Assembly (NCBI RefSeq): GCF_000219625.1
Contig: NC_018213.1
Coordinates: forward strand, 2,350,055 to 2,414,054
From: Zymoseptoria tritici IPO323
Taxonomy: Eukaryota > Ascomycota > Dothideomycetes > Mycosphaerellales > Mycosphaerellaceae
Length of the DNA stretch: 64,000 nt
Reading direction: 5' to 3'
The position numbers and the translations under genes are program-made. The stretch's first letter is position 1. The number at the start of each line of letters is the position of its first letter. The notes under the pieces are model-generated. The model saw nothing but the letters and a program-made list of their open reading frames with translations. It had not been told where the DNA came from and did no database searches. Positions 53,895 through 64,000 of this stretch are shown in pieces.

Positions 53895-55865
53895 CTACTC
53901 AGCCGCCCGTTCCATCAACTCACAAACGGCATGAAACACCGCCCTCGCCCTCTCGTCCTTCTGCAACGCCTCATTTTGCCCTCCGCCGGAATTACCCTTA
54001 TTCCTCCTCCCCAACCGATCCGAATGCCACCGAACCTTCTCCTTCTTCAGCAAATCCGTCAACTCCTTGATCTGCGGGGCCGTCGCCCTCGCCTTCTCGA
54101 ACCCACACTCCACCCGTCCCGTACCCGGAACTTCGCTGTACGCCGGTTTGAGACCGACGACGCCGAGGTAGAATGCCTGAGCGTTGGCTTGCATGACTGT
54201 CTCCTCTGACCAAGATGAGATGGAGACGTCGACGTCGGGCGCGAAGAGGGTGTCGCGGGCGCTGAGGGAGGCGGCGGCGAGGCCTCGGGCGGGGTAGGGG
54301 ACGTTTGGATCGAGTGGGGAGAGGTTGTTCCAGCGGTCGGTGTAGAGTTTGAAGAGGTGTTTGGCTTCTTCGGGTCTCATGAGGTTGGCGGGAGGGCGCG
54401 GTTGTGGTGGACTGTAGGCTTGGTAGGCGGACGAGTGGCGATGGCTAGACTGCGGTGGCGTTTTGTAGGAGAAGTTCGCGGAGGAATGGCGATGGCTTGC
54501 TTTTGGTGGTGGAGGCGGAGTGAACGATGTGCCACGGTAGTTTGGGATTGATTCTCGGTGACTCGTGTTTGGAGGTGGCATGTGAGAGTATCGATAGTTT
54601 TTGCGTGGATCTTGTTGCGGTGGGTCACCGGGCATTGCGAAGAAACTATAGCGAGCGTCGTTTGCTGGCTCAGGTATGCCACCGCCGAAGATGTGTTCGT
54701 ATGTGCCAAAGCTCTGTGGCCTGGCGAAAGGCTGAAAACCATGCAGTTGCTCGAAAGCGGTGAAGACTGGGTCGGGATCATGCTCGGGATGCCATCCAGA
54801 TTCGATGCCAATGTCGAGTGGAGTGAAGATGAAGTGCTCTTCAAGCGATGACGGAGGCTGCGTCGGCGGCGGCGGCGGTCGCCTGACGGACGGTTGCCTC
54901 ACTGGTGCGGATCGAGGATGATATGACTGCGGGCGTGGTCGTTGCTGGGGAACAGCACTTCTTCGTTGCTCTGACTTTGCTCTGCGCAGACTACTTGTTG
55001 CGGTAGCCAACGCCATCTCATGATGTTTCATGTCATCCACCACCCGTTGCAGAAGACTTGAGCTGGCGTTCGGCTGCCGTGTAGCCTGCTCGAGACGCCG
55101 CTTGCAGCTTTTCACTGCTCGCCGCTGTACCTCAACAGCATTCTCCAATGCTTGGATCCATAAGTTGTCTACCTCGCTCTGGCGGGGGGAATGAATGTCG
55201 TGATATTCGTCCTCGGAAGATGATGATACGCGGTCAAAGTCCGCTGCCTGAGTGGCAGTCCTGGGTCGTGGCCGGGTACAGCCAGGTTCTTTCCTCTCCG
55301 AGCGATGAGCAGTCTGCGGTCGCTCGGCTGAGATCTTCTTTGCTGGAGACGACTCGCGAGCGATGTCCTCCTTCCTTGGCTTTGGTTTGGTGTCCAAGAA
55401 TCGGCTCTTGATCTTGGAGAACATCGACTGTGGCCTTGCACGATTTTGATTGTCATACTTCTCATATGCCAAATGATCTTCCGAGCTACTCGTGCTCCCA
55501 CTTTCTCTCTCAAGCTCAACCTGTCGCCTCCCGTCTTGGCCGTTATTTCTTGTCAGCACGTTCCTTTGTTGCTCCTGCGTCGACAACATATCCTCCAGCA
55601 TTCCAAAAGCATTTCCCACGAACGTCGAAGTCCTGTTTGCATTGCGTGTAGGCATCGCGAGACCGGCACCGATATTATCACTTGTGTTCCTTGTCATCGC
55701 ACCAAAAGAAAGACCTGGGGCTGAGAACGTAGCTGTGTTGACGGTATATTGCACACCGTTGTCCGTCCAGGAACGCGAAGAGTGGTTCAAGGGCGGACCC
55801 CGCGAATATGAAGTAGTAATCCAATCGGCGCCATTGTCATGTTGGTAATAGGAAGGGAAAGCCAT
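53895..55865 (-). CDS. Large disordered fungal protein with conserved C-terminus
   Basis: A single exon of 656 aa. The first two thirds are disordered: Ser/Arg/Pro-rich, with a short coiled coil (WIQALENAVEVQRRAVKSC to LEQATRQ) around 235-275. A segment of repeated SHRHSS units follows near 460-480. The last ~160 residues look folded: EEAKHLFKLYTDRWNNLSPL, PNVPYPARGLAAASLSARD, and LLKKEKVRWHSDRLGRR, a C-terminal pattern I associate with unnamed Pezizomycotina proteins. Several basic stretches could be nuclear signals. Function unknown. Confidence 0.78.
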   Translation of the reverse strand: MAFPSYYQHDNGADWITTSYSRGPPLNHSSRSWTDNGVQYTVNTATFSAPGLSFGAMTRNTSDNIGAGLAMPTRNANRTSTFVGNAFGMLEDMLSTQEQQRNVLTRNNGQDGRRQVELERESGSTSSSEDHLAYEKYDNQNRARPQSMFSKIKSRFLDTKPKPRKEDIARESSPAKKISAERPQTAHRSERKEPGCTRPRPRTATQAADFDRVSSSSEDEYHDIHSPRQSEVDNLWIQALENAVEVQRRAVKSCKRRLEQATRQPNASSSLLQRVVDDMKHHEMALATATSSLRRAKSEQRRSAVPQQRPRPQSYHPRSAPVRQPSVRRPPPPPTQPPSSLEEHFIFTPLDIGIESGWHPEHDPDPVFTAFEQLHGFQPFARPQSFGTYEHIFGGGIPEPANDARYSFFAMPGDPPQQDPRKNYRYSHMPPPNTSHRESIPNYRGTSFTPPPPPKASHRHSSANFSYKTPPQSSHRHSSAYQAYSPPQPRPPANLMRPEEAKHLFKLYTDRWNNLSPLDPNVPYPARGLAAASLSARDTLFAPDVDVSISSWSEETVMQANAQAFYLGVVGLKPAYSEVPGTGRVECGFEKARATAPQIKELTDLLKKEKVRWHSDRLGRRNKGNSGGGQNEALQKDERARAVFHAVCELMERAAE

Positions 55866-56586
55866 TGTGCAGGATGGCCTGCAAGGCGGTATGAGATCAA
55901 GATTTCGACCGTCACAATCTCAAACGCCCAGACGTGACTGTCGCAGGCTGACGGGCATTGGCCGGTGCCGTCAACGTGCAGGTGTGTCGAATTGCGGGAT
56001 GATCTGCGGCGGTGGCGAGTGCGAGTTGGCAATAGTAGCAGAATGGGGCCGAAGGTTGTCGTGGAAGTCAGGGTATCCCAGCTGGAGTCTAGGTATCTGC
56101 ACGCGTGAGGTCATATGTGGTGACGAGACGAGGCGAGCTGCGGTATGTCTCCTCAATAATGAGAAGCTGGATCACGGTTGCGTGCAAAGACTGAATGAGG
56201 CCGCTCATAGACCGAGAATGACAGGATCATTCAGGTTGTGAGGCCTCAGTCAGCACACCGACCATTGGCGCGTGATTCATGCAGCCGTGTTTGCTTCACA
56301 GCTCATCGTGCGACCTCATACCCCGGACTTTGATCACGCATACGGGATTGAGGGGTTTATCGTCCTGGTGTGATGCGAAACGTGGCACTCGTGTTCGATT
56401 GACAGACAATCGAACAATAGCGGTAGCGCAAGAGTAAGTTGTGCCTGTCAGGCAAGGTGCAGTGGTGAAGATGGCACATGAATGCGGGTCCGTGCAACGC
56501 CTCAAACAGGTGAAGTGAAACACGCAACGACTGACATCGACGCAGGCTGACGTAGATTCCATGTGCAATGCCTTTATGTACGCTGA
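55866..56586. other. Intergenic, no supported gene
   Basis: About 720 bp between two minus-strand genes. Confidence 0.45.
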
Positions 56587-58495
56587 TCATGATTCCTCAG
56601 TCTTTTCACCGGGTCGGACAGGTTTCATTCGCAACGTGGGGGCCTCACCCACATGCTGCAGACCTGTTCCGTCTTTTGATAGATTTCTGGCGACTTCATA
56701 GGCACTGCGCAGACAGTCATTTACGCCCACTCCAGACATCCAATTTCCGGCAACCCGTAATCGGCCTTTATACTCTTGCCAGATATTGTTGTGCGCTTTT
56801 TTGAGCCGCGTTTCGTGGCCCACGGTGTATTGAGGGATGCAGTCCGCCTGGAGATTCACCTGCCATGCCTCTGGAGCCTCTTTGATGCCGAGATGACGCT
56901 CCAGGACTGCGCGAGCCATCGTCACGCCTTCTTCTTCATCCGGAAATGCTGGCCAGCCATCCCACCAATGCCCACCAAGCATGACCGTCACTTTCGTTCC
57001 CCGACTCTTGACGTGGTCCTGCATATTTGGTACATCGGGCATGTTGTACCATGCGAAGTCGTTGACGTTGATGAGTCGGCCTTGTTCGCGAGCTTGCTTC
57101 AACTGATCTGCATCGACGTGCCATCGTGCAGGATCGACGTCCGAGGACCCAGGCGAGTACGCAGTATCAAAGACCACTCCTAGTGCGCGCTCCGGGTTGT
57201 TCTCGAAGGGCGTTGCCTGTGGGATCAAGTATCCGAACCCCGGCTCATGTAGATCCGGAGTGCGGAAGTACATGCTAACTGTCATTACAGTCACGGTCGG
57301 GATGCTGTCGATGAGACGAGAGCTCGCGCTCCCATGCCGGCAAACCGTGTTGAGATGCTCGGGAGAGAGCGCTGAAATCACATGCGTGTGTGTCTTGGAC
57401 TCTGTTGATCCTTTCGTCGTGACTTGAATGCCCGAGTTTCCTTGAGACTGCACGATGGATTCTACCGGCGAACCAGTCTTGAACTCGACCCGTCCGTCCT
57501 CGAACAGCCTCGAGTGTAGCCTGTCCGGTAGCATTTGCAGGCCGTCCTTGAACGTGAACACGGAGTTGTCCTTGAGTGTTGCCTTCAATAAGGGGTCCCA
57601 TTCGAAGACTTTCATTGCCTGCAAGAAGTCCGCCTCCCGCTTTGTGACCATAGTACCTTCCGCTCGTTCCTGAATAACACCCTTGATAAGGCTGTCATAC
57701 TTGGCCTCGTGCCGCCATTGATTTGGAAATAAGCTCTTTGCAGATAGCTTATTCACATCACCAGCATATATGCCATGAATCACAGCGCTCAAGATCCGGT
57801 CTACCATAGTCGGGCTAAGGCGTCGCGAGAAGAACTCTGCAATGCTCTCGTCTTGTATGCTTCCGTCTCGTCCGGTCGTGAATGCCTCCATAAATCCGCT
57901 CTTCAAAGCCGTGGCGAAGACGGGCTCGGTCATGAGGCTCCATAGATTATTGAACAGTCCGGCCGAGGGATGAGGCATGCGAACGATGTGATCGGGGTAG
58001 TAGACGAATCGATTTTGAGCGGCTGGCGAGGATTTTTGCGTGAATATGGCGTCTTTGGTGAGATCCAGCTCTTGCATCTGTGATGCATCTGTCAGTCTCC
58101 GATGCCTCTCAATGAACGACTCTCGGGTCTTGACTTACCAGACTCGCAGCAAGAACGCCATTGCCGTTGGGTCGCAACGTGCGAGGTCCTCCCTCGAACA
58201 AAACCGTGCCATCATGGACGTCCGCCCGCTTCGACGAGACCCATCCTCCCACACGATCCGAAGCTTCGTAGAGTGTAACTTTAGCCCTCGGATGCTCGCG
58301 AGTAACATAATGGGCGGCGGCAAGGCCGGTGATTCCTCCTCCGAGGACTGCTACATCGTGTGAGGGAGCGGCTTCCGCGCTGTAGGTCCGGGACCTATGA
58401 GTTTGTAGGAGGCATTGCGAGGGCACCAGCGGTGTAATGCGTCGAGCGACTGCGGGTGCTAACAGCCTGTATGTGCATGATCGGCTGTGAAGCAT
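56587..58495 (-). CDS. HEM14: Protoporphyrinogen oxidase
   Basis: Exons 58495-58139 and 58077-56587, split by a 61 bp phase-0 intron, give 615 aa. A mitochondrial presequence (about 45 residues) precedes the FAD motif VAVLGGGITGLAAAHYV near residue 50 and the ATG-like YEASDRVGGWVSS block. Later motifs include LFEGGPRTLRP, FTFKDGLQMLPDRL and the C-terminal FAD-binding RLRVAGNWMSGVGVNDCLRS. It oxidises protoporphyrinogen IX to protoporphyrin IX at the inner mitochondrial membrane in heme synthesis. The length and motifs agree with the fungal family. Confidence 0.95.
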
Positions 58496-59777
58496 GGCCG
58501 CATTGCTGATTGCTTAGACGTACGGAGGAAGTTGAACGATGAAGGTCGAAGTTCATCAAGCGTCATGATCCGATGGGCCAAAAGCCGGACCGGATGAGTA
58601 AGCTCCAGTATCCGGTTCTGTCTTCTTCAACCCATAGTTCTACTCTCGTTCCAAACCTTCTTCGACGAAGCGGTTCTTATATTAAAACTTGACGGCAGCG
58701 ACTATCAGACGGTTGCTGAAGGCGTCTACCTCGCCAGATTGCATCTCCGGCTCCAGACCATTCGACCACGCCATCGAGATCACCTCATGCCGAGAGACCC
58801 AAGTCCCGATCCCTGCAGAGACAACAGGAAATTTAATCAACTTGCACAATACCCGTGAACCCGTGAACTCTAGGAGACAGGATCTTCTGTTCTGCGTGCC
58901 ATTAGTGAAGCTCACTGCCTGATATGACCTTGTCGTCCATGGCCTCTGGCCTCAGGCTGCATCCGCGCAGAACGAGCGGAGTATTCCATGAAGCATGAGG
59001 AAGGTTTGGAAGGATGCGGAGGTCAAACTCAAACGCCGGCTTGACATCGACAGTCGAACTTGGGAGGGATCAGGGTACCAGATGCCACGACTTCTAGACG
59101 GCGGCAGAAGCATTCCCGACGTGCTCCCAGTATGAAATGCAAGACCTCGTCGGATCGGAAGTTCGAAATTCGAGCGCTACCACAAAATAGCGTGGTTGTA
59201 TTCGCCCTATATCGAGATCCGGACAAGGTGGCACCTTGTCGATCACACCGGTACTAACAGGCTCCGGAGGGGCAACAATCGTGGAAACAGCTGGTGAAGA
59301 GAGCAGGAGTGGACAATCTTGAAAGCAAAGCATCCGTAGTTGAAGATTTTGAAGGTACAGTCATAACGAGGCAAGCCATGTATATGTAGTTATAGGACAT
59401 CGCTGCCCATCATCTTCTCCAACTTCGATCGTTGCTCCACTGTACATGTGCAGCCCTGCAACGCTGATCCCTACCAGCGAACGCGCTTGTGCTCGCCCGC
59501 CTGGATCGCAACCCTCCTTCTCATCGGCCTTCCTCACTATTCTACTAGCCAGCTCGCCGAGTACCTCCTGCGTGAGCAGACCGTACTACTGGGGTAGCGG
59601 AGCGTGCTACATGTTGTGCCGGTAGACCGACAGGCCTTCTGGTGGTCTCGAACTGGCCAGCATCCCACCGAAAGCTTACGAATCGATATCGAGGATCTCA
59701 CTGCAGCCGCCGACTCTGCCGCCGATGCGATTCTGGTTTCCTTAAACACCTCAGAAAGGGAGTGACGAGAGCGGGTC
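58496..59777. other. Intergenic between HEM14 and the regulator
   Basis: About 1.28 kb with no frame I can support; the upstream promoters of both divergent genes lie here. Confidence 0.4.
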
Positions 59778-61520
59778 ATGGCTGCCGGAAACCACGTTCG
59801 AGAGAAAGAGCGGAGTAGCAGTAATTGGTACAGCGGGGTGGATTTACAATGGCGGACACCACCACCACCACAAATGCAGGCCCCAAGCGGGCGGAAGAGA
59901 GCATGGGAAGAGGTCGTCACGCCGGTAGAAGGAGAGATTGTGCGGCACGATAGCAGGATGGACATGCAGGTACAGCGAAGGAACGTGGCGCCAGGATTCG
60001 GTGTGACACCACCGCTGTCGCCCAACGGCACCCACGTGTCGACGGAGACGGAGGATAATGTCGAGGAGATTCCGCGGAATAAGATGCAAACGGGATGTAT
60101 ACCTTGTCTGTAGGTTTTCACACGGCACGGCTTCGTTGAATATGGACTCTGTCTGACTGCGTACAGTATCAAGGGCGTCAGGTGTGATCCGAAGAATCCG
60201 GAGTGTAGACTCGCGATTTCCGATGACTGGGCGCTGAATGATGGCGGGCGAGATGGAGGGGATGAAGACGGTGTGTTTGGATCGAGTCTCAGCACCTTCC
60301 GACCTGATACGACATGGCGACGGAGCTGGAGAGAGCGACATTCTCTAAACTTCTTCGTCAACTTCAGCGCTCCCCAAATGGCTGGTTTCTTCGATTCTGC
60401 TTTCTGGCAGCGAATGGTCATCCAGACGTCTTACCACGAACCTGCCATTCGACACGCTATAACTGCGATTGGAGCTCTGCACGAATGCATCATGCAGCGT
60501 GCTTTCGCCGATGAGAAGCAAAGGTCAAAGGCGATGCAATTCGCGTTGAGTCAATGCAACAAAGCTATCGCCTGCTTGACCAACGACGCGGCGGGCGGCT
60601 ACGATCCCAATCGAAGACGAATACCAAGCTCACGGCTAGCATTGACCACATGTGTGCTGTTCACCTGCTTTGAAGCCATGCAAGGACGATGCGACAGCGC
60701 CGTGAACCACGCTCTGCAAGGCCGACGACTGCTTCAAGCCACCGGCCGAGCAGCAATAACCAGCATGTCACCCCAAGGCGACGACGACATTGAACAAATG
60801 CGACCTCTAGTGGAGCGCCTCGAAGTCCAAGCCACGGCCCTCCTCGACAAAGGTCGCCGTCCCGAAATCGACACGTCCGGCCAAACTCCACCTCTCCCAC
60901 CCATCGACTTCATCTTCAGCCTCGAACACGCCCACAACACCCTCCACACCGCCCTCAACAGCGTCATGCGCTTCATGCAGGGCTTTCACCCCACAGCTCC
61001 GAAACAACAGATCGCCGCGACCATGGCGGAGAAGTACCTCCGCTACTCGCCCTGGTTTCAGCAGTGGGAATCTGCTTTCACCTCCTTCCTCTCCGACCAG
61101 CGCGACTACATGTCCAACATGGACCTCAAACGCGCCATGGTGCTCAAAGCGAACCATCTCGTCGGCACGATGCTCGCGGCTGTCGATCAGTCCGCCGGCC
61201 CGGTGGCGTATGATGCCTACGAGTCGGAGTTCCGTGCGATCGTGGACCTGGCGAGGGAAGTGCTCGCTTCGTTCTCATGTCCGCCTTTGCCGACTTTGTC
61301 TGGTCCGAATTCTGGGACGCCGTACTTGTCGTTTTCGTTGTGGGTTACAGATCCTCTCTGGATGGCTATTTCAAGGTGTCGTAATCCGACGATCCGCCAA
61401 TCTGCGTTCACGCTGCTTTCTCGTAACCCGAGACAAGAGGGCATTTGGCATGCTGGCCCGCAGCTGCCGAATTCGAGCCAGTATATGCGAAGGTCTCAAG
61501 CGGAGTCAGCGAAAGGCTGA
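59778..61520 (+). CDS. Zn2Cys6-type transcription factor with incomplete cluster
   Basis: Exons 59778-60109 and 60167-61520 (57 bp intron, CTGAC branch point) give 561 aa. The zinc cluster starts TGCIPCL/IKGVRCDPKNPEC: CX2CX6CX6C is intact, but the last CX2C...C part is replaced by RLAISDDWALND, so two of six Cys are missing. The rest resembles the fungal-specific regulatory region: RRSWRERHSLNFFVNFSAPQ, SYHEPAIRHAITAIGALHE, CNKAIACL, CVLFTCFEAMQG. The real C-terminus is unsure, because plausible protein continues in another frame past the 61520 stop. It is probably nuclear; target genes are unknown. Confidence 0.75.
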
Positions 61521-62029
61521 GCGATCAAGAGTACGACTCCAAGTACAGCACCTTGAGCTAGATGACGCCCAGAAGCGAGACCGTCGCGCGAGCCGATATA
61601 TCTGGAGGGGACAAGGCACGGCTGAGGTTGGCATTATTCCACGATGTGATGGATATGCAAACTGCCAGGACGAGCAGATCCAAGAAATGGCTTTCTCGGC
61701 CTCCTGTTGCCACACCAGCGGGGCCGGTTCACTGCTGACAATGTTTTGAACACCAATACCTCGGAAGAACAGCTACTAGCACGGCATGCCACTCAAGCAA
61801 CTGCACATCGGCAAGGCGGATGGGCACGACTGCTCATTTCTCGCCGCTGAGCAATTCGTTCCTGTGCATGCGAGGTGGCATATGCAGCCTTACGCCACGG
61901 AGACAGCGAAACACTCGAGTAAGCAGCTCGTAAGCCGTAAATCACGGATCGTCAGACGAAGTCATTCTGATGATCGATCTCGCTCAGGGCAACGTGATGA
62001 GAGTGCTGGCAGAACGTTCTCGCTATCTA
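61521..62029. other. Convergent region, possible TF tail
   Basis: Holds the out-of-frame continuation of the regulator's sequence (to about 61750) and no other supported gene. Confidence 0.4.
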
Positions 62030-63141
62030 TCATGACGTGGCAAGGCCTTTCCAATCTATTGGCACACAGTCAGCGATTGTATCCACAACATAGAACGAGA
62101 GGAAGCATGTAGCATTGGACAAATGGAGAACAAGTCAAACTCACCAAACTTCGTCCTCTCCTCATTCCTCCTCGAAACAACCACCTCATCACCCACCCTA
62201 ACCACCTCCCCCTCACAACCCTCACCCAAGAAACTATACCGCCCAAAAATCGGACTATACTTCACCCCGGCATCCACCCTCCGATCCTTCTGCATCTTCT
62301 TCAACATGCTCCCTTGCTCCGTCGTGCCCGGCTGACCCGTCTCGTAGTCAATGTTGACACTCTTACATCTTCCGCAATTGTGCACGCATTCGATCTTCGT
62401 GGCGTTGCCAATCGTGAGTTCCGACCAGAAGTCCTCTTCCCAGGCTTCGTCCGCGCCTGAGACGATGATGTTAGGTCGGAATTTGATGATGTCCATTTTC
62501 TCGGACTCGAGCCGTGTCTGCAAGTCGTCCATGGAGGTTTCCGAGGCGACGAGGTAAGGCGCGCAGTCGGCGAATGTGATGCCGGGCGAAGGGAGGGAGT
62601 TGGAAATGGAGGTGGGGAGGTAGGCGGCTGCGGTGCTGGTGATGGAGGAGAGCCAGCCTGTGGCGGAGTTGTTGGATGTTTGAGGGGGTTGGGTGGAAGA
62701 CATCAGCACGGGACGGAGGTGTTCGCCGAGGTAGACGAGGATGACTTCTTTGGCGTAGCAGGTGGAGAACCATTCGCTGTATTCTTGGGGCATTTGGTAG
62801 GCTTTTGTGGGGGACTTGTGCATTTCGATGTTGATGGTGGAGAGGTCGCTGATGTCTGGTCGGAGGGGGATGTCGATGGTTTTGGACTCGCCTTGGGGAG
62901 GCTTGTAGGTTACGGTCATGGTGCCCGCTGCTGTGTTGAGGGATGGGAAGAAGAGGACGCTCTCGGGGTAGTGGGCGACGTGGACGTTTTTGTATTCTGT
63001 GTTGCCATCTTTGTCTTTTGTGACGTGGAGGATCATGAACCGACGGTCGTTGGGGAAGCCTTCTTTCGTGACTTCTGCTTCTTCGAGCTCCACTGCTCGG
63101 AGAGCCTTGATCGGGTAGACGATGATCTTGCTGACCTTCAT
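62030..63141 (-). CDS. MOSC-domain molybdenum-cofactor protein
   Basis: Exons 63141-62145 and a 26-nt final exon 62055-62030, split by an 89 bp intron, give 340 aa. The MOSC N-terminal barrel begins MKVSKIIVYPIKALRAVELE; the MOSC core has IIKFRPNIIVSGADEAWEED and a Cys cluster KIECVHNCGRCKSVNIDYETG-type region. The tiny last exon gives the usual family ending (RTKF then DWKGLATS). Such proteins (mARC-like) bind the sulfurated molybdenum cofactor and reduce N-hydroxylated compounds; the exact substrate is unknown. No membrane anchor is seen. Confidence 0.9.
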
Positions 63142-63276
63142 GATGGGTGCTATTTCTGTGGTGTTTCAAGAGTTGGGTTGGGACTGTGTAAGTATGTGCT
63201 TGCGAGGTGATCGATTATCTGAATCAATGCTGAGAGGACGAAGGGAATGTGAGGTGGTTGTTTAGTCTCAGAAGCA

Positions 63277-63330
63277 CAGACCCTCTTGGCGAGCACTAAC
63301 CTCTTCGAGCGCCTCGCCTAAGAGGGTCTG
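63277..63330. repeat. Inverted repeat at the edge of degraded DNA
   Basis: cagaccctcttggcgag (63277-63293) pairs with ctcgcctaagagggtctg (63313-63330) with one unpaired base and a 19-nt loop. It sits where normal sequence turns into AT-shifted DNA. Confidence 0.75.
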
Positions 63331-63339
63331 AGGGCCCAG

Positions 63340-64000
63340 CAGCGTTTTTAGGTAATGCTATGCAGCGCCGCGACATCGAAAATTCAAAACCACTTTTATC
63401 GCATAATTAAGGTATGTATAAGAAGCTGCATGTTAATCTAATTGCACTGCTATAAAAATTATGCTATAATTCTATCGCTGTCGTGCGCAGTAGGGGTATT
63501 AGTTTCTAACTAGTATTGTAGCTGGATTCTTATACTAAAAGCTTAAAATTACTATGCCTATGTCTATTGCGCCCCCATATCCGTCGCTAGTACTATGTTA
63601 TTTGTCCGCTATAGTAAGACGCTACCGCGCGCGTTCCTCCTTAGCCTTAATCGCTGCTGCCCTGCTCTGCTAATCCGCTAGGTTCTGCTTCGTTAATAGC
63701 GGTTAATAAGCTCTTAGTCGTCGGCTAGAGCGACTACGTACACTCGACTGAGTTGCTATAGTCTTAATACGGGGATGCTGTCCCGTGTTGCGATAAGTCG
63801 ACGGCGCTATGCTACAAGGCGCTGGCCGCGTTATAAACGGGTTGTTAACTTAGGCGGGCTATAGATTCCGGGTCGTCCGCCTAGCATCTCTAGTATTACG
63901 TCCGTTATCCAGCCTTATCCCTAGCCTCCCCTCCACGCGCTGTCCTAAACGTGATTCTTGCGTCTTATCTATGTAGTAGTAGTTAGAGCTTCCTACATAG
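63340..64000. mobile_element. RIP-degraded transposon remnant, continues off the window
   Basis: The base pattern changes sharply: TA steps (cta, tta, tag) are everywhere and CA/TG steps are rare, while CG steps remain. This is the signature of CpA-to-TpA repeat-induced point mutation. No intact frame remains. A minus-strand stretch around 63610-63690 can be read as a basic Ala/Arg/Glu-rich segment with stops, compatible with a DNA-transposase tail, but the family cannot be fixed. Confidence 0.65.

Noticed and set aside
59537..60421. 294-codon minus-strand frame opposite the regulator
   Set aside because: Antisense to the better-supported regulator exons; no recognisable product.

Overview
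This window reads as a nuclear contig of a filamentous ascomycete (Pezizomycotina), most likely a Dothideomycete; the class is an inference, the rest is visible. Introns are short (mostly 50-70 bp) with GTRNGT-type donors, CTRAC-type branch points and YAG acceptors. Genes are densely packed on both strands. Several products are typical of fungi: a fused HisH-HisF protein, a glutamine-rich TAF12, a DUF3824-type RS-rich protein, a fungal CorA-like transporter and a Zn2Cys6-type regulator. I saw no rRNA, tRNA, CRISPR or bacterial operon.

Positions 1-9130: a partial secreted protein, a short-chain dehydrogenase and a disordered protein (all minus), then housekeeping genes: IMP3 (minus) head-to-head with HIS7 (plus), and DIM1 (minus) head-to-head with APN1 (plus). 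IMP3 and DIM1 both act in 18S rRNA/small-subunit maturation.

Positions 9131-25772: a long gap, a cysteine-rich single-pass membrane protein, an ascorbate-oxidase-type multicopper oxidase, the actin-regulating WD40 protein AIP1, TAF12, a small unknown protein, a CYSTM-type tail protein and a secreted GH3 beta-glucosidase. The oxidase and the glucosidase suggest growth on plant material.

Positions 26191-50793: a coiled-coil nuclear-type protein divergent from OST3, a broken SDR pseudogene, the DUF3824-type protein, a small secreted candidate, glutaryl-CoA dehydrogenase, UBC4/5, a PGM2-type phosphopentomutase, a conserved unknown, ZIM17, an RWD protein, a CorA-like transporter with an altered GMN motif and a CinA/PncC-like protein.

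Positions 50794-64000 are more accessory. There is an AT-rich patch beside a cysteine-rich secreted ORF that contains a perfect hairpin, a disordered ORF, a decayed tandem array of about 99 bp units, a large disordered protein, HEM14, a regulator with an incomplete zinc cluster, and a MOSC protein. The last ~720 bp look like a RIP-degraded transposon remnant with a terminal inverted repeat.

No gene group here amounts to a convincing new multi-gene system. The most unusual material is the decayed or altered genes, the repeat array and the effector-like small secreted ORFs next to degraded DNA.
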